DNA from: Anolis sagrei
Taxonomy: Eukaryota; Chordata; Lepidosauria; Squamata; Anolidae
Direction: 5' to 3'
DNA length: 64,000 nucleotides
NCBI RefSeq assembly: GCF_037176765.1
Contig: NC_090023.1
Coordinates: 25,617,366 to 25,681,365 of the forward strand
Shown: piece by piece, positions 34,001-45,502 of the stretch
How positions within the stretch are numbered: the first letter of the stretch is position 1
Layout of the letters: the number at the start of each line of letters is the position of its first letter
Notes under the pieces: model-generated
The model's input: the letters and a program-made list of their open reading frames with translations, nothing else
Told to the model about the DNA's origin: nothing
Databases searched by the model: none
Position numbers and translations under genes: made by a program

Positions 34001-37000
34001 TTTAAATTTAGCAATAGGAACTCAAAGCTATTGGTCACAAAAAAGAGAATGGAAAACATGATAAATATGATAAAAGATAAAATGGGTAAAATATGTAGAT
34101 CAATGAAAGAAAAACTAACGATTTTGAAGGGTTTTTATAATGAACTATACCAAACAAAAGTCAGCTCCATAGAAAAAATTAGGAAATATGTGGAAGAAAA
34201 TTGGGAGAGTAGGATGGAGGAGAAAGATAAAGAACTATTGGAATAACCTATTAAAAGGACAGAAATAGAGGAAGTTATTAAGAATTTAAACCTGGAAAAG
34301 CTCCATGTTTGGATGGATTGGGAACAGAATACTATGAAGGTTTTAAAGAAATATTGATTCCAAAATTGAGAGAATTGTAGAATGGAATAATGAAAGGAGA
34401 GAAAATACCAGAATAATGGAGGAAGTCATTAATAATACTAATACCAAAACCTCATAAATATTTAACAGACCCAGGATCATATAAGCCCATATCATTAGTT
34501 AATCAAGATACAAAGATATTATTAGCTATAATAGCCAATGGAATGAATAAATGCTTGTACTAATATATAAAAATAGAACACTGTGGGTTTGTAAAAGAAA
34601 GACAAATGTCAAATTTGATACGGAGTGTACTGAACAAAATCCATATTTGTTGAGAGAGAAAGATAAAAGTGGGGATATTAGCATTAGATATATTTAAAGC
34701 TTTTGATTGTGTGGAATGATGGAAATTAGGGGAGATTATGAATAAGTTCTTGTGGGTTTTTTCGGGCTATATGGCCATGTTCTAGAGGCATTTCTCCTGA
34801 CGTTTCGCCTGCATCTATGGCAAGCATCCTCAGAGGTGAGGTCTGTTGTGAATTATGAATTCACAACAGATTGTGAAGATTATGAATAAATTTGGAATGG
34901 GAAGTAAAATAAAAGGATTATTAGAACAATCCTACAAAAATTCAGCATTAGTAGCAATTAATGATGGGGAAACGAAATAAATAAAAGTGACACTGAGAAC
35001 AAGACAAAGCTGCCCTCTATCACCAATTTGTTTTGCTATGGTGGTAGAATTATTTGCAAATGCCATTGGGAAAGATAATGATTTAGAAGGGATAGGAATA
35101 AAGGAAAAGCAAAAGGAGAGCTTATTTGCTGGTGATACATTGTTATTTTTAAAAAATATGGTTGGTAAAATAAGTAGATTATTATATCACTTAGAGATAT
35201 TTGGGGAAACAACAAGTAAGTTGGAATAAATCAGAAATGATGTTATTTAATTATACAAAAAAAAGAAAAATACTTTATAGAACAGAGGAATATATGAATT
35301 AGAATCAAGAACAAATTAAAATATTTGGGAGTAATTATAACAAAGGACTTTAAAGAAATGGAAGAAGTAAATCTAGTAGCATTAAGTAAAGTAGTTCATA
35401 AATTATTATAATATGAAAATATACATTTATCTTGGTTTGTAAAGATAGCATTAGTCAAAATGATAATTCTTGCAAGGATAAACTTCATTTTTAGAATACT
35501 ACCACTCCAGATTACAGAAGAAGCACTGAATAAATGCAACAAATGATAAATAAATACTGCAATGGCAATAAAAGAAATAGATTAAATAAAAAATATGGTA
35601 CAGATCACAGAAAGAAGGAGGATTAGCACTTCCCAATATTAAAGAATACTATGAAGCAAAGAGACTGAGATTGATTATAGAAGGAATGATAAATAAGATA
35701 GATATAGAATGGCTAACAATAGATTCGGAAAAAATTAGAGCAAGAAATTTGGAATATCTTTTTTATAGAGTTTACGAGAAAAGAAATTAGGGAAATTGGA
35801 AACCCAATGTTGAGTGATATAGTAGATATATGGAACATATACAGGAGAAAGGTGATAGTGGATGGTTCAGTAATAACACTAATTGCGACACTTCTCACCA
35901 TAGGTTATGGGGCACTGTATCTGAGTTTAAATTATTGTTTTATATGCTATTGGTTTTATTTTTGTATTGTGCTGTGTGTTTATTTTATATGTTGCTTTAG
36001 GCATTTTGTGCCATATGTAAGCCACCCGGAGTCCCTTTGGGGAGATGGAGGTGGGGTACAAAAATAAAGTTATTATTATTATTATTGTTATTGCTACTAC
36101 TACTACTATTGAAAGGAAATTTCCAAAAAATCAAAAAAACTCAATAGATAAAAATTAAGGAAAAAACTTAGATAAAATAGAGGATTTGATAAAGGTTGGA
36201 ATGAAGAAGAAAATGATTATGGAAGAATTCAGGGGAATAATATTGACATGGTTCCATTGTATACAACTAGAACAATGGTTCAAAAATTGGGTTAAAAATG
36301 GAAGTAAGCTTAATCAATTTGAACAAATAATACAAAATGGAAGATATAGATGAACATAAAAATTTGAAAGGAATAACTAGCAAAGTACATAATATATTGA
36401 ATTAAAGAAGGGGAAAAAATTGGACAGATGAAAGAAGTGACTCAAGGAAGGGGAGCACAGTGGCGAGGGATAGAAAATATGTATGTGTGAAAATAAAATA
36501 GATGCAAAATGATAATGTATTGTAGATTGTATTGAATATTGCATGTCTGCTTAATAACAAGTGATGTATCACAAATTATTGAATTATGATAAAATAAAAA
36601 GATTAAAAGTGGGACAAAACAAGGTTTTCCACTCTTCTCTAGTTTATTTGCCATGGCAATAGAAACTTTAGCTAATTTAATTAGAAATAAAAAAAAGACT
36701 AAAAGGATTTCAATTAGGTAAGGAATAAAATCAAAGTTAATTGATATGCCAAAGATGCAATGACAACATTAGGAACACCAGGGGATTCCATAAGGGAAGT
36801 AGTAAATATAATTGAAAGGTATCAGTTCTTACAATAAATCTTGAAAAATCAGAGATTTTACATAAAAATCTTTCTTGGAAAGAGTTAAAAGTAATCCAAA
36901 CAATCCTGGGAATAAGACTGGGGGCGGGGGGTGGGGAGAAGCTTAAATACTTGGGAGTATATATCCCAAAAATCTAAATATTATAATACAAATAAATTGC

Positions 37001-40000
37001 AATCAATGATGGAAACAAATTAGTAAGCAAATTCAAAATTCGAATAAATAGAACTGAAACTTAACAAATAGGATCAAAATAGTCAAGATTATGAGTCTTC
37101 CAAAATTTCTATTTCAACATACCAAATAAAACAAATTTAAAATTGGGCACCACAATCAAAACATGGGTGGTAGGATCCAATAAAAGCAGAATATCTACTT
37201 TATCATTCAATTGCCACAAGAAAATGGAGAATGGGAAGCCCACAACCGACAAAGTTACTTTGAAGCATGCCAGCTAATGAAACTACTAGAATTAGATTTT
37301 GATGAGACAAAAAGATGGGTAAGAATACAGAAGTCAGTAACTGGGTGGGACCACTGTTTGTGTCTAAAAGAAAGGATGAACAGTCAAGAAATAAAGAAAA
37401 TAAAAGGAAGTCCGCTATCCTCAACATTAGAATGCTGGAAATAATTGCAAAATAAATTCCCATTGAACAAAATAAACAGACTTCCAATAGGGATATTATA
37501 AAATAAGAAACAGCATATAGAGAGAGAAGTGAAAATAAAATTTAAATAAAAATAGTATAACAAAGATAGATGGCCTTATAAATTTGGATGGAACAATAAA
37601 AGACTGAGAAGAGTTAAAAGACACATGTGGATCAACCAATTTGTTGTTATGGCATGGAATGTCACAAAAGATAACAGTGTGGAAAAAGAAAGAAGGTTTC
37701 AAGATAGATATAGACAGAGGCGGCCCTAGGTAATTTTCAATGGTAAGCAAACAGTATTTTGGCGCCCCATCAACCAATCACTGATATATATTTTCTGTTC
37801 GTCATGGGAGTGCTGTGTGCCATATTTGGTTAAATTCCATCATTGGTGAAGTTCAGAATGCTCTTTGATTTTAGGTGAACTATACATCCCAGTAACTACA
37901 ACTCGTATATGTCAAGGTCTATTTTCTCCCAAGAGCGCCTCAAGAGCACCCCTGAGCAAAATCAACTATACTGCAAATGTTTACTTTGCGTAATGGGTTA
38001 AGCCGCCCCTGGATATAGATCAAATATTACAATGGAATATGAGAAAAAGAAAGAAATTATGGGATTCATATATAACAAATTAATAAATAACCAATACAAT
38101 TTACAACCCACACTGTTAGAAGCATGGAAAGACAAAATAAACTATAATCAGAAGAACATAGCAATGTAGAAAAGTTTAATCCAAAAACATAAACATTCAA
38201 AAATCAAAGAAATACAATGTAAAAGGTATCAGACCGACCGAAAATTAGTACACATTATGAAAAGAACATCTAAATTCTATTGACATGAATGCAGAGAAAC
38301 TGGAACTTTTATTCATATGGGACTGTGCCAAGATACAGAATTCTATAGGAAAATGGGGGGGGGGGAGGTGGAAAGAAAAAAATAGGGTTGAACACAAACC
38401 AGTTTTTTTACCCTGAAACTGGAAGGGAAAAGTGTCAAAAAAGATTGTACCAAGACAACAAAATATATGTTATCTGCAGCACAAGCTATTGTTGCTCTGA
38501 GATGGAAAGAGCATAGAAACGGGATATACAAAAAGTGTACGAATAGTGAGGTGGTGTCAAACAGCTTTAATTCTACTGTGTAGATGCTTGTCCTGATATT
38601 GTCTTTCCTGGTACTGATATTATTATTATTATTAGTAGTAGTAGTAGTATGCAGATTATTCTCTTAACGAAGATTCAGAGCAGCAGACAGTGCTAAAACA
38701 ATATAATATTACTATTGAAAGACTATAAACATTAAAATAGAATTTAATACCATGCAATTTAAAAGTAAACCACTTAAACCATTAAAAACCTATTTAAAAT
38801 ACAAATCTAGAGAATTTCAGGAATAAAATCGAAGAGTAAAAGGAAGAAAATAAATCCTCACCCTCCAACTGAAGACTCAATTGTTTCTCCAGATTGACAG
38901 TAGAGACGGATGCCATTCAGAGATGAATCATCCTTGAACATACCTTGCGGTGCCTGCACCTGATAAAAATGAAAAAGAGACTGTGTTGAAATACTTGCCC
39001 TAACTGGCTTTCTGTATGCTTTTTGTCAGAATTTTTGAGGCGCACTGTTTTGCACACCTAATCAAGCACTATTCTAGATTAATCTGAAGTTCTCATACCC
39101 TGAGTAGCTTTGTACTTCTTGTGCTTCCTGATGCTTTCCAAAATGACAAATCCAGTAAGGCAGTCCCATCCAACTTACAAACACTCATAATTAAGAATGG
39201 GGATGAGAAAACAGGAGATGAGAGAAATCTATCCCTAGGAAGGGAAATTAACCCCTGAAAGAATTATGATGGGGAAAATGTGTCTCAATTGAATTTTTTT
39301 CACAATCCTTGCTTCCACAAGTAGCCAATGAAAGACAACTATATGAATAAGGTAATTATGTTAGTAAGAATGGTGTAGATTTAATCTAGGATTTTCATTT
39401 TTTTAAAATAATGCGCGTTTTAAATGACTTATTGCAACTTCTGTGCCATCCCTGATTACATTCATATTTTTTAAAATACCCTTTTTGTAAGCTTGTCATG
39501 GGTTTTAATCATGGAAAAACTCCAAAGGTTGTGTAATTTTACAAATCTGAAGCTGGTAAGAGGCATGCAGGGAATTTATATGAATGGATTGGAAAAGCTC
39601 TCAATTCAGCCTGAGAAGTAGTCATTTTGTAATATTCAGTGACTCATACTGCACTTTCTTATTTGTTCTCCAAGTTGCATTTGGTGTTCTTTTAAAAAAA
39701 ATTCCCAAAGCCAGTTACTAGTTCCAAATAAAGATAATAGGTATTGGCTTATAATCATAGCTCTAACTTAGGTATAATAAAAAATGACTGGATTTAGACT
39801 ACTTTCTTTTGCTGACACACACAAGGCTCTCAAAATCTATCCTTTCATATCACTGACTATTCAGTTATAATTCAAACAACTAACCATTAAGAATTTCCTC
39901 AATGTTCACTTTTGGGGTTCTATGATTAATTTTGGGGAAGGGGGATGCATAATGAAAGATGGAGGAAGGAAAGTAATTTTGACATATTATTAATCTTCAA

Positions 40001-40206
40001 CGTGTTTGAAAAAGAAGATACTATAGAAAGACATTTACCTTAATTGCAAATCCATTGGCATATCCTGAAGTACAGAATTGTGTTTCCCCCCAATCGCCCC
40101 ACTGTGCTCCATTTGGCACTGTTAGGACTGCATTTGATTCCCGACTTTCTGCATCCCAGACACAGCAGAAGACCAAGCAGATTGCAATGTTCACCGAGAG
40201 ATCCAT
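31059..40206 (-). CDS. VMO1: VMO1-like secreted protein, gene D (188 aa)
   Basis: VMO1 paralog with minus-strand coding exons 40206-40039, 38959-38862 and 31359-31059, phases 0 and 2, giving 188 aa. Signal peptide [17 protein letters not shown]. The mature part has [34 protein letters not shown] and [13 protein letters not shown]. All eight cysteines are kept. An in-frame Met further upstream (40305) is separated from the chosen start by the conserved acceptor TTCTGTAG/GTAGATC, so the shorter start is used. ATTAAA lies at 30975-30970. The last coding intron is about 7.5 kb, against about 2.3 kb in A, because LINE and L1 copies were inserted; splicing across them is assumed. The leader intron carries a 1.5-kb hAT. 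Confidence 0.88.
31990..33100 (-). mobile_element. L2/CR1-like LINE 3' region
   Basis: Minus-strand frames show [49 protein letters not shown] and [20 protein letters not shown]. This is the end of the reverse transcriptase and the C terminus. The 3' tail is at the left (ATTTATCTATTTATTTA near 31997). Several stops and shifts. A CR1 tail relic (about 33103-33150) follows. Confidence 0.75.
34745..34868 (+). repeat. Dispersed repeat inserted in the older L1
   Basis: TTGTGGGTTTTTTCGGGCTA, GGCCATGTTCTAGAGGCATT and CGCCTGCATCTATGGCAAGC mark it as the family at 8921-9058. ATTATGAATAA on the left and GATTATGAATAAATTTGGAA on the right show the interrupted L1. Confidence 0.7.
35893..36112 (+). repeat. 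LINE 3' tail in the older L1
   Basis: A non-coding 3' end with AAGCCACCCGGAGTCCCTTT and GGGGTACAAAAATAAAG, then (TTA)n and (CTA)n. L1 sequence continues on both sides. Confidence 0.65.
36607..38545 (+). mobile_element. Second, more decayed L1 fragment
   Basis: The start reads [19 protein letters not shown], the reverse transcriptase motif that precedes the active site. Later pieces include LPQENGEW and KSVTGWDHC, and the end has an [14 protein letters not shown]-like zinc-finger relic near 38295-38335. It differs from the adjacent L1, so it is another subfamily. A hAT element interrupts it at 37715-38011. Confidence 0.7.
37715..38011. mobile_element. Non-autonomous hAT element (297 bp)
   Basis: Starts CAGAGGCGGCCCTAGGTAA and ends GGTTAAGCCGCCCCTG. 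The target duplication GATATAGA is perfect (37707-37714 and 38012-38019). The middle (about 37800-37920) is the reverse complement of the ACAACTCCC/TTGGTTCAATTCCATC-type module found in the SPIN-like hAT at 3838-4569. No ORF. Confidence 0.85.
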
Positions 40207-40359
40207 TGGAAAGCAGTCTATTTCAGATCTACCTACAGAAGGTTTGCGGAAAATAAATGTCTTAAGATTTTTAATACAATTTAGTGGAAATTCCACCTGG
40301 ACCACTTCTGAAACATCTAGCCACCAAAAAGTACTTCAAGGGTCAATAATAGTGGATAT

Positions 40360-41231
40360 TAGGGCTGGGCGGTTTCGTTCGTTAATTTCGTAATTCGTTA
40401 ATAATTCGTTATTTTTTGGGTAAACGAAGCAATAACAAACCATTCAGGAGCAACTAAAAAACGAAACGAATTTTTAAATCTATTTCGTAATTGTTTTGTA
40501 ATTGTTTCGTTATTATTTCCGTATGTCTGGTGCAAGTTTTATAGTTGTTTCCCTCCCCTCTCCCTGGTTGCAAGCGGTCGGCATTCACCCCACTTCCGGG
40601 TCCCTGGCCTCTGCTTAAGTGGATCAAATTCTCCTCTCCTCCTGTCGTCACCTCACCTCGTTCCTCACTCTGGCCTGCGTGCATTGGGCAAAGAGACACA
40701 GCAGTACAGCACTCAGAGACCTGTTGCCTGCCTAACCTTTTTCCTTCTCCAGGTTAAAACTATTATATTTATTATATTTATTATATTTATTATTATTATT
40801 AAGAATGGATGGTCATCTTTCAGTACTGCTTTCACTGTGCCTTACATGCACAAAGGCAGAAAATGGTTTGTTGTTATTATTATTATTATTATTATTATTG
40901 AGAAGCATTGTCAAACCAGAATAGAGATCTCACCCCTCCTCTCTCTCTCTTTCCCCCCTCTTTCCTTCTCCAGGTTAAAACTATTATATTTATTATATTT
41001 ATTACTATTATTATTATTATTAAGAATGGATGGCCATCTTTCAGTACTGCTTTCACTGTGCCTTACATGCACGACGGCAGAAAGTGGTTTGTTATTATTA
41101 TTATTATTATTATTATTGAGAAGCATTGTCAAACCAGAATAGAGATCTCACCCCTCCTCTCTCTCTCTTTCCCCCCTCTTTCCTTCTCCAGGTTAAAACT
41201 ATTATATTTATTATATTTATTATATTTATTA

Positions 41232-41274
<43 letters not shown>

Positions 41275-41547
41275 GAATGGATGGCCATCTTTCAGTACTG
41301 CTTTCACTGTGCCTTACATGCACGAAGGCAGAAAGTAGTTTGTTATTATTATTATTATTATTATTATTGAGAAGCATTGTCAAACCAGAATAGAGATCTC
41401 ACCCCTCCTCTCTCTCTCTTTCCCCCCTCTTTCCTTCTCCAGGTTAAAACTATTATATTTATTATATTTATTATTATTATTAAGAATGGATGGCCATCTT
41501 TCAGTACTGCTTTCACTGTGCCTTACATGCACGAAGGCAGAAAGTGG

Positions 41548-41586
<39 letters not shown>

Positions 41587-41892
41587 GAGAAGCATTGTCA
41601 AACCAGAATAGAGATTTCACCCCTCCTCTCTCTCTCTTTCCCCCCTCTTTCCTTCTCCGAGGTTAAAACTATTATTTAAAACTATTATTTTCACGTTGCG
41701 CAACCGCGTCCGCCATTTTAACGAATTGATTCGTTAATATTAACGAATTGATTCGTTAATATTACCGAAATTTCGTAAATATCAAACTTTTAAAAAGGAA
41801 AATTTTGTAATTATTTTAAATAACGAAACACAAAAAACCCCAAAAAACGAATCGATTTTAGAAACAAATTTTTCCGTTGTTACCCAGGCCTA
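40360..41892. mobile_element. Large AT/CGAAT-rich hAT element with internal tandem repeat
   Basis: Starts TAGGGCTGGGCGGTTTCGTT and ends TTACCCAGGCCTA, with the perfect 8-bp duplication GTGGATAT (40352-40359 and 41893-41900). The other units carry the unbroken site. Its ends match 6368-6883. The core (about 40740-41660) is a tandem array of about 220-250-bp units. Open frames across it come from the repeats and TTA runs, not from a gene. It lies in the leader intron of gene D. Confidence 0.85.
40740..41660. repeat. Four-copy tandem repeat inside the hAT
   Basis: Each unit begins with TTTCCTTCTCCAGGTTAAAA, followed by a TTA run, then AAGAATGGATGGCCATCTTT, a second TTA run, and GAGAAGCATTGTCAAACCAG with a CT-rich stretch. 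Starts are near 40740, 40965, 41183 and 41434, with a fifth partial at about 41648. Units differ mostly in TTA-run length. Confidence 0.9.
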
Positions 41893-42234
41893 GTGGATAT
41901 ATCTCATTTCCCTCTTCCCACAGCTTTTTATTGGGTGTTGGAAAGCAGAGGGATCATGGAGAAAGATTGCAAGCTATTCTCTAGAGGTCTCAGTAATCTT
42001 CATTTAATATATAGCTACAGGGATAGAGTCAGACATTTTCAAAACACACACTCTTTGCCCTTCAATAGCTATAGGAAGGTGCTAGGTGTCTGCATTTTCT
42101 AATCGGTCAGTTAAGGGAAGGTATGTTTTGTTTTGTTTTTGCAGAAGGTAGAATGTAATATACCACAGACTCAAAAAAGGCATAAGCGGGTAGATTTATG
42201 CTTTCATCTAACAGTAGTAGGAACCCAGCCTTCA

Positions 42235-42745
42235 TCAGTCAAACTGACCTTTAAAACCCTACATGGTTTGGATCCAGGTTACATACAGGATCATCTTTTT
42301 TCATACAATCTGCCCCAAACACTGAGTTCCTCTGAGGGATGACTGCTCCAATCTGCCAGAACCCAACTGACAATCATTATCGAGAGGACCTTTTCTTTGG
42401 CCACCCCAAGTCTGTGGAACAACCTGCTGCTAGAGCCCTGACAGCTAAATCAGCTGTAAGAATTTAAGACACAACTGAAGACCAATCTCTTCTAGCAAGC
42501 CTACCCAGACGGTTTTAATCACAAATGTTAAACTTCCCCTCAATGTTTAATTATCGTTTTTTGTATTTTAATATGTATTTTATGGAAATCAGGTTTAATA
42601 AGTGTATTCTATGCAGTGTTTTTAAATGATTGTATGTTTTGATTTTGTGTTTTAGCAATGTTGTAACCTGCCTCGAGCTGTGAGGTGAGGCGGGTAAGAA
42701 GTACAATAGTAATAACAGTAATAATAGTAATAATAATAATAATAT
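42235..42745 (+). mobile_element. LINE 3' end shared by units A-D (copy D)
   Basis: Starts with CAGTCAAACTGACCTTTAAA. Contains PSSVKLTFKTLHGLDPGYIQ in frame and the C-terminal remnants, and ends in a TAA-rich tract (about 42708-42748). Confidence 0.75.
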
Positions 42746-43165
42746 TATAAGGGACACAACACCATCTAACATTAGAGCATTTATAATTGGCATACTAGCC
42801 CCCCTTATTGCATAACAAGTTGGAGAAATCTCTAAATAATTCTGAAGAAGGGATATACATTTAAATACCCTATCCTGATTCAATTTGGTTAATCCCTATT
42901 AAAACAGACCCATTAAATCACTTGTCATAAGGTATATTAATCAGAGGGTCTACTCTAATTGAGACAAACAGAATTTGAAATCCTGTATAGATTGCCTTTG
43001 TAGAAAAAATGTTGTCCTTACATTTATCCCAACTATTACCGCAAACCTACATGGTCTGAGCATATTTTTCCTTAGTTACTATTTTTACCAACTTGCATAT
43101 TTCTATCTTACCCTTCCCAATTTCTCAGAAAACTTCTTTGTGAAGTATAATCCAATTAAACTTAC

Positions 43166-43232
43166 AGTGTAACAGCAACAAGGTGTCCTAGATGCGGAAT
43201 GAGAGAGAACCTGTAGTGAGCACCAAATATAA
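43166..43232 (-). promoter_or_regulatory. Promoter and leader exon of gene D
   Basis: TATA box TTATATTT at 43232-43225 (minus) and donor GTAAGT at 43165-43160. The leader exon matches the other copies. It is about 3 kb upstream of the start codon; the hAT accounts for half of that distance. Confidence 0.7.
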
Positions 43233-44435
43233 GGTCATCTCCGAAGGAGAGTGGGGAGGGACAGGACAAAGATACGTGGGAGTCACTCGTTCCAAGTTAT
43301 TACTTGCCATGCTCTGTTGGTCGATAAACAAGTGGAACAGAATAAAGACCATGAAGAATTATTTGTCCATTGCGTATCTTTTCCACTATTGAGTACAAAA
43401 GCAGAAGCATAAAGCCAAGACCCATTTCCAAACAGGAAGTTGTCACGCTGTCCAAGTGCAAACTGAAGAATCCAGCAAAGAGGTAACAATGTGGTAGCAA
43501 GTGGTCCAAGTCCAAACTTCAAAAGAGGCAACAATGGCAGGGAATAACACCAGTGACAGTGATTTTATTTATTTATTTACTTATTTATTTATTTATTTAG
43601 ATTCCGCTGTGGAACTCAAAGTGGCAAACAAATGGTAAAAAGCAAACTACGTGATACAAAAACACAACATCCCCTAAACACGAGCATATAAAGAAAAACC
43701 AACACATCGCATAAATCATATAAGTAGGCTTTAAAATAACAAAATTTAACATTTTCAACAAACAACAATTTATTACGGTCCATAGACCCATCAGTAAAAC
43801 CAACAATTATTATAAATTCTCCCATCTCAGGAGAAGTCCAATGTACAAAATATATCTACATGGTTTCAAGTAGTACCCCTATCAGAGATTAGTTGCTTTC
43901 TCAGCCTTGTTGGCACTGTGAGGAATTTTGTCACTATGAGAATCACCCTTTGGCACTTGTCCTCTAAAAGATATCTAACAATCCTCTGTAGGGGATGGTT
44001 ACCATGCGGGACAGGATTGGATATAAACATTGGCTATGTTGCATTGTGTAGTAGTGGCACTGCAATAAAATGTGTTCTATTGTTTCTATTTCTATTCCAC
44101 AGGGGCATAGTCTTTGGGAGTAAGGAACTCCAGACAGTCTGCCTCTTAGCAACTCTGAGGGAAATCCATTTAATCTCTCCTTTGTAAAAGGTTTGCAATA
44201 TTTAATCACTGTAAGACTTTTTAGGTATTTGCAAGATTTAAATGGCTCCCTGTTTGGTAAATTTAAAACTCTGGGGAAACATGGTAAATTTGAGGGTGCT
44301 CTAAGCATTCCCAGGGCAATGTCCCACAGCCTTTGCTTCAGGGATTCTTGTGCCATTTTGAATCCCAAATGGAGCAGAAGGGGTGCAGATAGTCCAATTG
44401 AGGCTGCTTTTCATTCAGTCCTCCACGCCCAAAGG

Positions 44436-45046
44436 TGTCATGATGCCAAGGTTCTGCCGTTATTCCAGCAGAGGTGAACCAAACAAACTCCCAGTTTGTA
44501 TTAAATAATTTAATTAAAGCAGCACTTAATGTCTGGCTGTTTTAATAGTCAAAAACATAAAACATAAAGATAGCACTCAGACACAGAATATAAAACAAAA
44601 ACTGACAGCAAACACTGTTGCAGGTTCAAGATAACATCATAGTAAAAAAAAGTCCAGTCCAGTGGTCAAACGCCGAGAGTCCAATGAGCAAAGTCCAGGA
44701 TCAAGAGTCTATACCATAGTCAAAAGCCAGTCCAGAGATTCATGGTTCCAGGGTTCAAAGATTACAGGAGAAGGGTCAGGATACTGAAAATCCACAAACC
44801 TGGGGGAAAACCAGCAGCATCTACCACCAAAATAAAACAAATACTTTTCTCCCAAAGATCAGTCCCAAGGCTAACTCCTTACATCCAGAAACACCCAGCT
44901 GTGACCTATCTCTTGCATACCTTCACCCTTAATTGCTTTCACCCATGAACTCTTACTTATAGATTACTCAACCCTTTAGAACTAAGACCCTTCCATCACC
45001 AACTGCTAGACCTACCACCATCAATTGTGGGACATGATACATGACA
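44436..45046. mobile_element. Probable solo LTR (611 bp)
   Basis: Begins TGTCATG and ends CATGACA, and is flanked by the 5-bp duplication AAAGG (44431-44435 and 45047-45051). It lies within the LINE, whose zinc-finger and reverse transcriptase parts are on either side. No internal retroviral region is present. The family is not identified. Clean ends suggest moderate age. Confidence 0.75.
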
Positions 45047-45368
45047 AAAGGGGTTTGGAGGCTTCATGAGGGAGGTGATGCAATAAACCTGTTCCCAGTT
45101 TGAAAACCATTTTTTTTAACCACAGATTCATTTTCAGAGTCCAGGCCCTAGTACTCAGTGAGCATTCACCAATTTCTAGAAGCAGGGCCGCATTTGGTAT
45201 ACAAGGAGGCACATTTAGAAAATCTCTTATAAACCTTGCTTGTACTCTATCTAGGGTAACAGCTGAGTTTTCACACCATATGGCTGCATCAAAAAGGAGT
45301 TTAGAGGCTGTTTTGGCATTAAAGATTTATAGTGCAGAGGGGACATATTGTCCTCATTTGGTGTAATA

Positions 45369-45502
45369 CAGGGTTCTCAACCTGAGGTCCCCAGATGTTT
45401 TTGGCCTTCAACTCCCAGAAATCCCAGCCCATTTACCAGTTGTTAGGATTTCTGGGAGTTGAAGGCCAAAAACATCTGGGGACCCCAGGTTGAGAACCAC
45501 TG
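45369..45502. mobile_element. Palindromic hAT MITE (134 bp)
   Basis: Almost a perfect foldback: CAGGGTTCTCAACCTGAGGT on the left and GACCCCAGGTTGAGAACCAC on the right, with arms meeting near 45435. The 8-bp duplication GTGTAATA is perfect (45361-45368 and 45503-45510). It is inserted in the LINE of 43561-46778. Related copies: 10670-10887 and 19693-19812. Confidence 0.9.

Larger units (their letters stand above)
33147..36606 (+). mobile_element. Older 5'-truncated L1 in gene D intron
   Basis: The copy aligns along its length with the L1 at 55739-59629, starting inside the endonuclease ([18 protein letters not shown]) and ending with the same 3' UTR and an A-rich tail. Open pieces include 33851-34246 and 34987-35229 ([20 protein letters not shown], and AGDTLLF where the young copy has ADDTLLF). 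Stops and shifts are numerous, so it is dead. Two later insertions split it: a short dispersed repeat (34745-34868) and a LINE tail with (TTA)n (35893-36112). Confidence 0.85.

Noticed and set aside
40207-40305. Upstream in-frame Met for gene D, adding 33 residues
   Set aside because: The conserved splice acceptor lies between it and the signal peptide, and the extra residues have no counterpart in the paralogs.
41000-41600. Regular repeat spacing resembling a CRISPR-like array
   Set aside because: Units are directly adjacent with no unique spacers, in a vertebrate context, inside a hAT.
40684-41679. Several open frames of 70-160 aa on both strands, rich in I, L or N
   Set aside because: They are translations of the TTA runs and tandem units inside the hAT element, repeated in phase; no start context or domain.
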